A stretch of 64,000 bases of DNA. It comes from Pycnopodia helianthoides. Its lineage: Eukaryota; Echinodermata; Asteroidea; Forcipulatida; Asteriidae. The stretch lies in contig CM063249.1 of NCBI GenBank assembly GCA_032158295.1, positions 19,160,270-19,224,269 on the forward strand, given 5' to 3'. The notes below the pieces were generated by a model. It was given only the letters and a program-made list of their open reading frames with translations, was not told the origin of the DNA and made no database searches. The first letter of the stretch is position 1. Each line of letters begins with the position of its first letter. The position numbers were made by a program, and so were the translations under genes. Of the stretch, positions 61,401 to 64,000 are shown in pieces.

Positions 61401-63592
61401 ATATTTTATAGACAAACACTCCACAAACATCGAAGACCTAATTTGCATATTGACCAAATGCATATGTTACACACTGGTAGAAAAATTGCATTGCAGATTT
61501 GTCATTTTTCAAATTGGTAGAATCCAGATTTCAATCTAAATTAACTGTATTCAGACTGTAAACCAATTACAACAAATGATTCCACTGGTAGTGCTATCTG
61601 TTACGCTGATATATCAGTCATTCACTGGTTACCAGTGATGTGTGCAGTATCACAATTCACAATGGTTGTTAGGATTTTAGTTTAGCCGTATTAAGCTTGC
61701 TAAATCTGTCATGAACGATGACAACATATAAACAATCAGCGCTCAAAAAATTTGTAGCAAGGGACAATGGTTTTTTTGTTGTCGTGTGAAAAGGGCTTGG
61801 GAAAAGTCACGCAAGGATTCATTGACGGTTATTAATAATTCACTTAAGGTTTCACACAAGGATTCATTGATGGTTATTAATGATTCACTGAAGGTTTCAA
61901 ACAACTATTCATTGATGGTTATTAATGATTCACTGAGGGTTTCACACAAGGATTCATTGATGGTTATTAATGATTCACTGAAGGTTTCAAACAACTATTC
62001 ATTGATGGTTATTAATGATTCACTGAGAGTTTCACACAAGGATTCATTGATGGTTATTAATGATTTACTGAAGGTTTCAAACAACTATTCATTGATGGTT
62101 ATTAATGATTCACTGAAGGTTTCAAACAACTATTCATTGATGGTTTTAATGATTCACTGAGGGTTTCACACAAGGATTCATTGATGGTTATTAATGATTC
62201 ACTGAAGGTTTCAAACAACTATTCATTGATGGTTATTAATGATTCACTGAGGGTTTCACACAAGGATTCATTGATGGTTATTAATGATTTACTGAAGGTT
62301 TCAAACAACTATTCATTGATGGTTATTAATGATTCACTGAAGGTTTCACATTCATTGATGGTTATTAATGATTTACTGAAGGTTTCAAACAACTATTCAT
62401 TGATGGTTATTATTAATTCACTGAAGGTTTCACACAAGGATTCAACGTTTCACACAAGGATTCATTGATGGTTATTAATGATTCACTGAAGGTTTCAAAC
62501 AACTATTCATTGATGGTTATTATTGATTCACTGAAGGTTTCACACAAGGATTCATTGAAGGTTATTAATGATTCACTGAAGGTTTCACACAAGGATTCAT
62601 TGAAGGTTATTAATGATTCACTGAAGGTTTCACACAAGGATTCAACGTTTCACACAAGGATTCATTGATGGTTATTAATGATTTACTGAAGGTTTCAAAC
62701 AACTATTCATTGATGGTTATTAATGATTCACTGAAGGTTTCAAACAACTATTCATTGATGGTTATTAATGATTCACTGAGGGTTTCACACAAGGATTCAT
62801 TGATGGTTATTAATGATTCACTGAAGGTTTCAAACAACTATTCATTGATGGTTATTAATGATTCACTGAGGGTTTCACACAAGGATTCATTGATGGTTAT
62901 TAATGATTTACTGAAGGTTTCAAACAACTATTCATTGATGGTTATTAATGATTCACTGAAGGTTTCACATTCATTGATGGTTATTAATGATTTACTGAAG
63001 GTTTCAAACAACTATTCATTGATGGTTATTATTGATTCACTGAAGGTTTCACACAAGGATTCAACGTTTCACACAAGGATTCATTGATGGTTATTAATGA
63101 TTCACTGAAGGTTTCAAACAACTATTCATTGATGGTTATTATTGATTCACTGAAGGTTTCACACAAGGATTCATTGAAGGTTATTAATGATTCACTGAAG
63201 GTTTCACACAAGGATTCATTGAAGGTTATTAATGATTCACTGAAGGTTTCACACAAGGATTCAACGTTTCACACAAGGATTCATTGATGGTTATTAATGA
63301 TTCACTGAAGGTTTCACACAAGGATTCAAGGTTTCACACAAGGATTCATTGATGGTTATTAATGATTCACTGAAGGTTTCACACAAGGATTCATTAATGG
63401 TTTGAAGGATTCAGCAATGACAAAATTCTTTGACAAATCAGGAAAACAAATTCAATAAATTCTTACCAGCATCATTTGGGCACGAGGGTTTACCTAAATG
63501 CATTGTTGGATGTAGATTTGCATATTTCTTTGCAAGATGAACAAACACGTCGTCATCTGGAGTTGGATTGTGTAGGTTTCTTCCTGCATAAG
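58452..63592 (-). CDS. CPD: Carboxypeptidase D, C-terminal part (5' exons outside)
   Basis: Four minus-strand exons are visible: 63467-63592 (or 63583), 60960-61024, 59965-60394 and 58452-58711, joined in phases 1, 0, 1; about 292 residues. They encode the end of an M14 carboxypeptidase-like domain (TPDDDVFVHLAKKYA, NGAAWES, QDYNYDFVNCLEI). A transthyretin-like beta-domain follows (GIKGFVRDIRGQPIAGAKV to LPGTYTLTVQAEG), then a membrane helix split by the last intron (PPLMFISVT + VVGVLILILTILCLA). The cytoplasmic tail has GFYRLDGE, a YEDR motif and an acidic end. This order and tail match carboxypeptidase D, the trans-Golgi enzyme that trims basic C-termini. The residue at the catalytic Glu position is Ala (CLEIAVATGCCKYP), so this domain is probably inactive, like CPD domain III. 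The rest lies above 64000. Confidence 0.88.
58900..59215 (-). mobile_element. SINE, two tandem partial copies
   Basis: On the minus strand GGGTTCGAATCCTGGTTGTG (near 59150) and GTGGATTCAAATCCTGGTCT (near 59030) are B-box regions followed by bodies containing GCTTCTCATCACTC(A/C)GG and GGGTACCTGC. The two halves, about 59036-59215 and 58910-59035, are diverged copies. They lie in the last intron of the CPD-like gene. Confidence 0.6.
59740..59932. mobile_element. MITE, GGGCCCAATTTC family (best copy)
   Basis: 193 bp, with ends GGGCCCAATTTCATAGAGCT and its exact inverse, continuing into GCTTAAGCA; the interior holds GGTAACCAAATTCTGGTAAG. It ends 33 bp from the donor of the transthyretin-domain exon, inside the last intron of the CPD-like gene. 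Confidence 0.85.
60640..60930 (-). mobile_element. tRNA-derived SINE (family A) with inverted head
   Basis: On the minus strand AAGGGTAGATAGCTCAGTTG, then GTAGAGTGCGAGCACG and GGAGGTCGCAGG form a tRNA-like head. The body upstream (TGACTGGCACCCCGGATCAA, TTGACAAAATAAGAAGAC) is shared with 10430-10650 and 20455-20640. A second, inverted head fragment (AGGGTAGACAGTTGGTA) at about 60646 faces it across a short hairpin built from GGAAGTTGGCAAACTGGTT and its complement. Located between the two central CPD-like exons. Confidence 0.65.
61060..61390 (+). mobile_element. SINE-like repeat
   Basis: GTGGCTGAGCTGAATCCCGG, then CACTTGTGCCCTTGAGCAAG and GCACTTAGCCATAATTGCTT follow the same order as the body of the SINE at 47590-47900. 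The tRNA-like head is degenerate and the 3' part (TGAATTGGCCGTCTGGCCTT) is specific to this copy. In the CPD-like intron. Confidence 0.55.
61790..63415. repeat. 45-bp satellite with higher-order repeat in the CPD-like intron
   Basis: The unit is TTCATTGATGGTTATTAATG, then ATTCACTGAAGGTTTCA and either CACAAGGA or AACAACTA. The two unit types often alternate. A block containing ACGTTTCACACAAGGATTCA repeats at a spacing of 619 bp (compare 62465-62668 with 63084-63287, identical in translation), so a multi-unit segment was duplicated. Because 45 is divisible by three, one plus-strand frame stays open over long stretches and would be called as a gene; it lies antisense inside an intron and encodes only the repeat. 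Confidence 0.95.
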
Positions 63593-64000
63593 CTAAAAAA
63601 CCATAAAAGAAAGGTTTCCATTCTTGGTTTAATACAATTTTTCTGCAAGATTGTCTGGTAGCAGATAAACAAATTAGGCATTCAGGTTAGCTCGGTGGTT
63701 TCTTCCCTGCCTTACACCTCTGTGGATCCCTGTTGAATCCTGGAAAAGAGCCGTTGCATGTAGATTGGGTTTTCAGTTCCTACCTGATTGCGTGGGTTTT
63801 CCCTATTTGGGGTTTATCTTCCACATCAAAAACTGAGATTTCTTTAACATCATATCTTCCAATGTATCTTCAAACGTATCTTCAAACGTATCTTCAGGCC
63901 TACGAGTTAAAGTGCAAGACACTTTCGAGAATCCTTGGTTTCATTATAAAAGAAACAGAATGAGGATAAGTTTGTAATCCATTTTCAGACATTGGTACCT

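Noticed and set aside
61786..63287. Plus-strand open frames with a repeated MVINDSLKVSNNYSL motif
   Set aside because: They come from the 45-bp satellite, lie antisense within the CPD-like intron, and break at single-base changes in the array.

Overview
This looks like nuclear DNA from an animal, most probably a marine invertebrate deuterostome and plausibly an echinoderm. The reasons are split genes with GT-AG introns, animal-wide families (an AIP-like co-chaperone, the PP4 catalytic subunit, carboxypeptidase D, a THAP protein, group III secreted phospholipases A2), AT-rich non-coding DNA, and very many short inverted-repeat elements and tRNA-derived SINEs. Species cannot be fixed from the sequence alone. 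No bacterial, organellar or viral genes were recognised.

Layout. 1-3242: a four-exon THAP zinc-finger gene (-). 3243-7933: AT-rich intergenic DNA. 7934-11745: four-exon AIP-like gene (-). 11841-15095: a dense cluster of inverted-repeat elements against the AIP 5' side, then a 179-bp triplicated repeat. 15825-24029: group III sPLA2 gene (-), two coding exons split by a 7.06-kb intron full of repeats. 24030-30283: spacer between divergent sPLA2 genes. 30284-31304: a second, shorter group III sPLA2 gene (+), followed at once by a MITE and then a 926-bp foldback transposon with 9-bp target duplications. 32600-39855: non-coding, with an assembly gap at 35591-35690. 39856-48647: nine-coding-exon PPP4C (-). 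48670-58451: repeat-rich spacer with a 16-bp satellite, a MITE and a LINE fragment. 58452-63592: 3' part of a carboxypeptidase D gene (-), whose intron holds a 1.6-kb 45-bp satellite; its 5' exons lie beyond the window.

The genes do not form a pathway, except that the two sPLA2 genes share a family, an intron position and phase, and a head-to-head arrangement that suggests local duplication. Three one-base deficits in PPP4C, and a stop codon or missing base in AIP, sit in otherwise intact genes. They look more like consensus errors at short homopolymers than real decay, but they would break automatic gene models.
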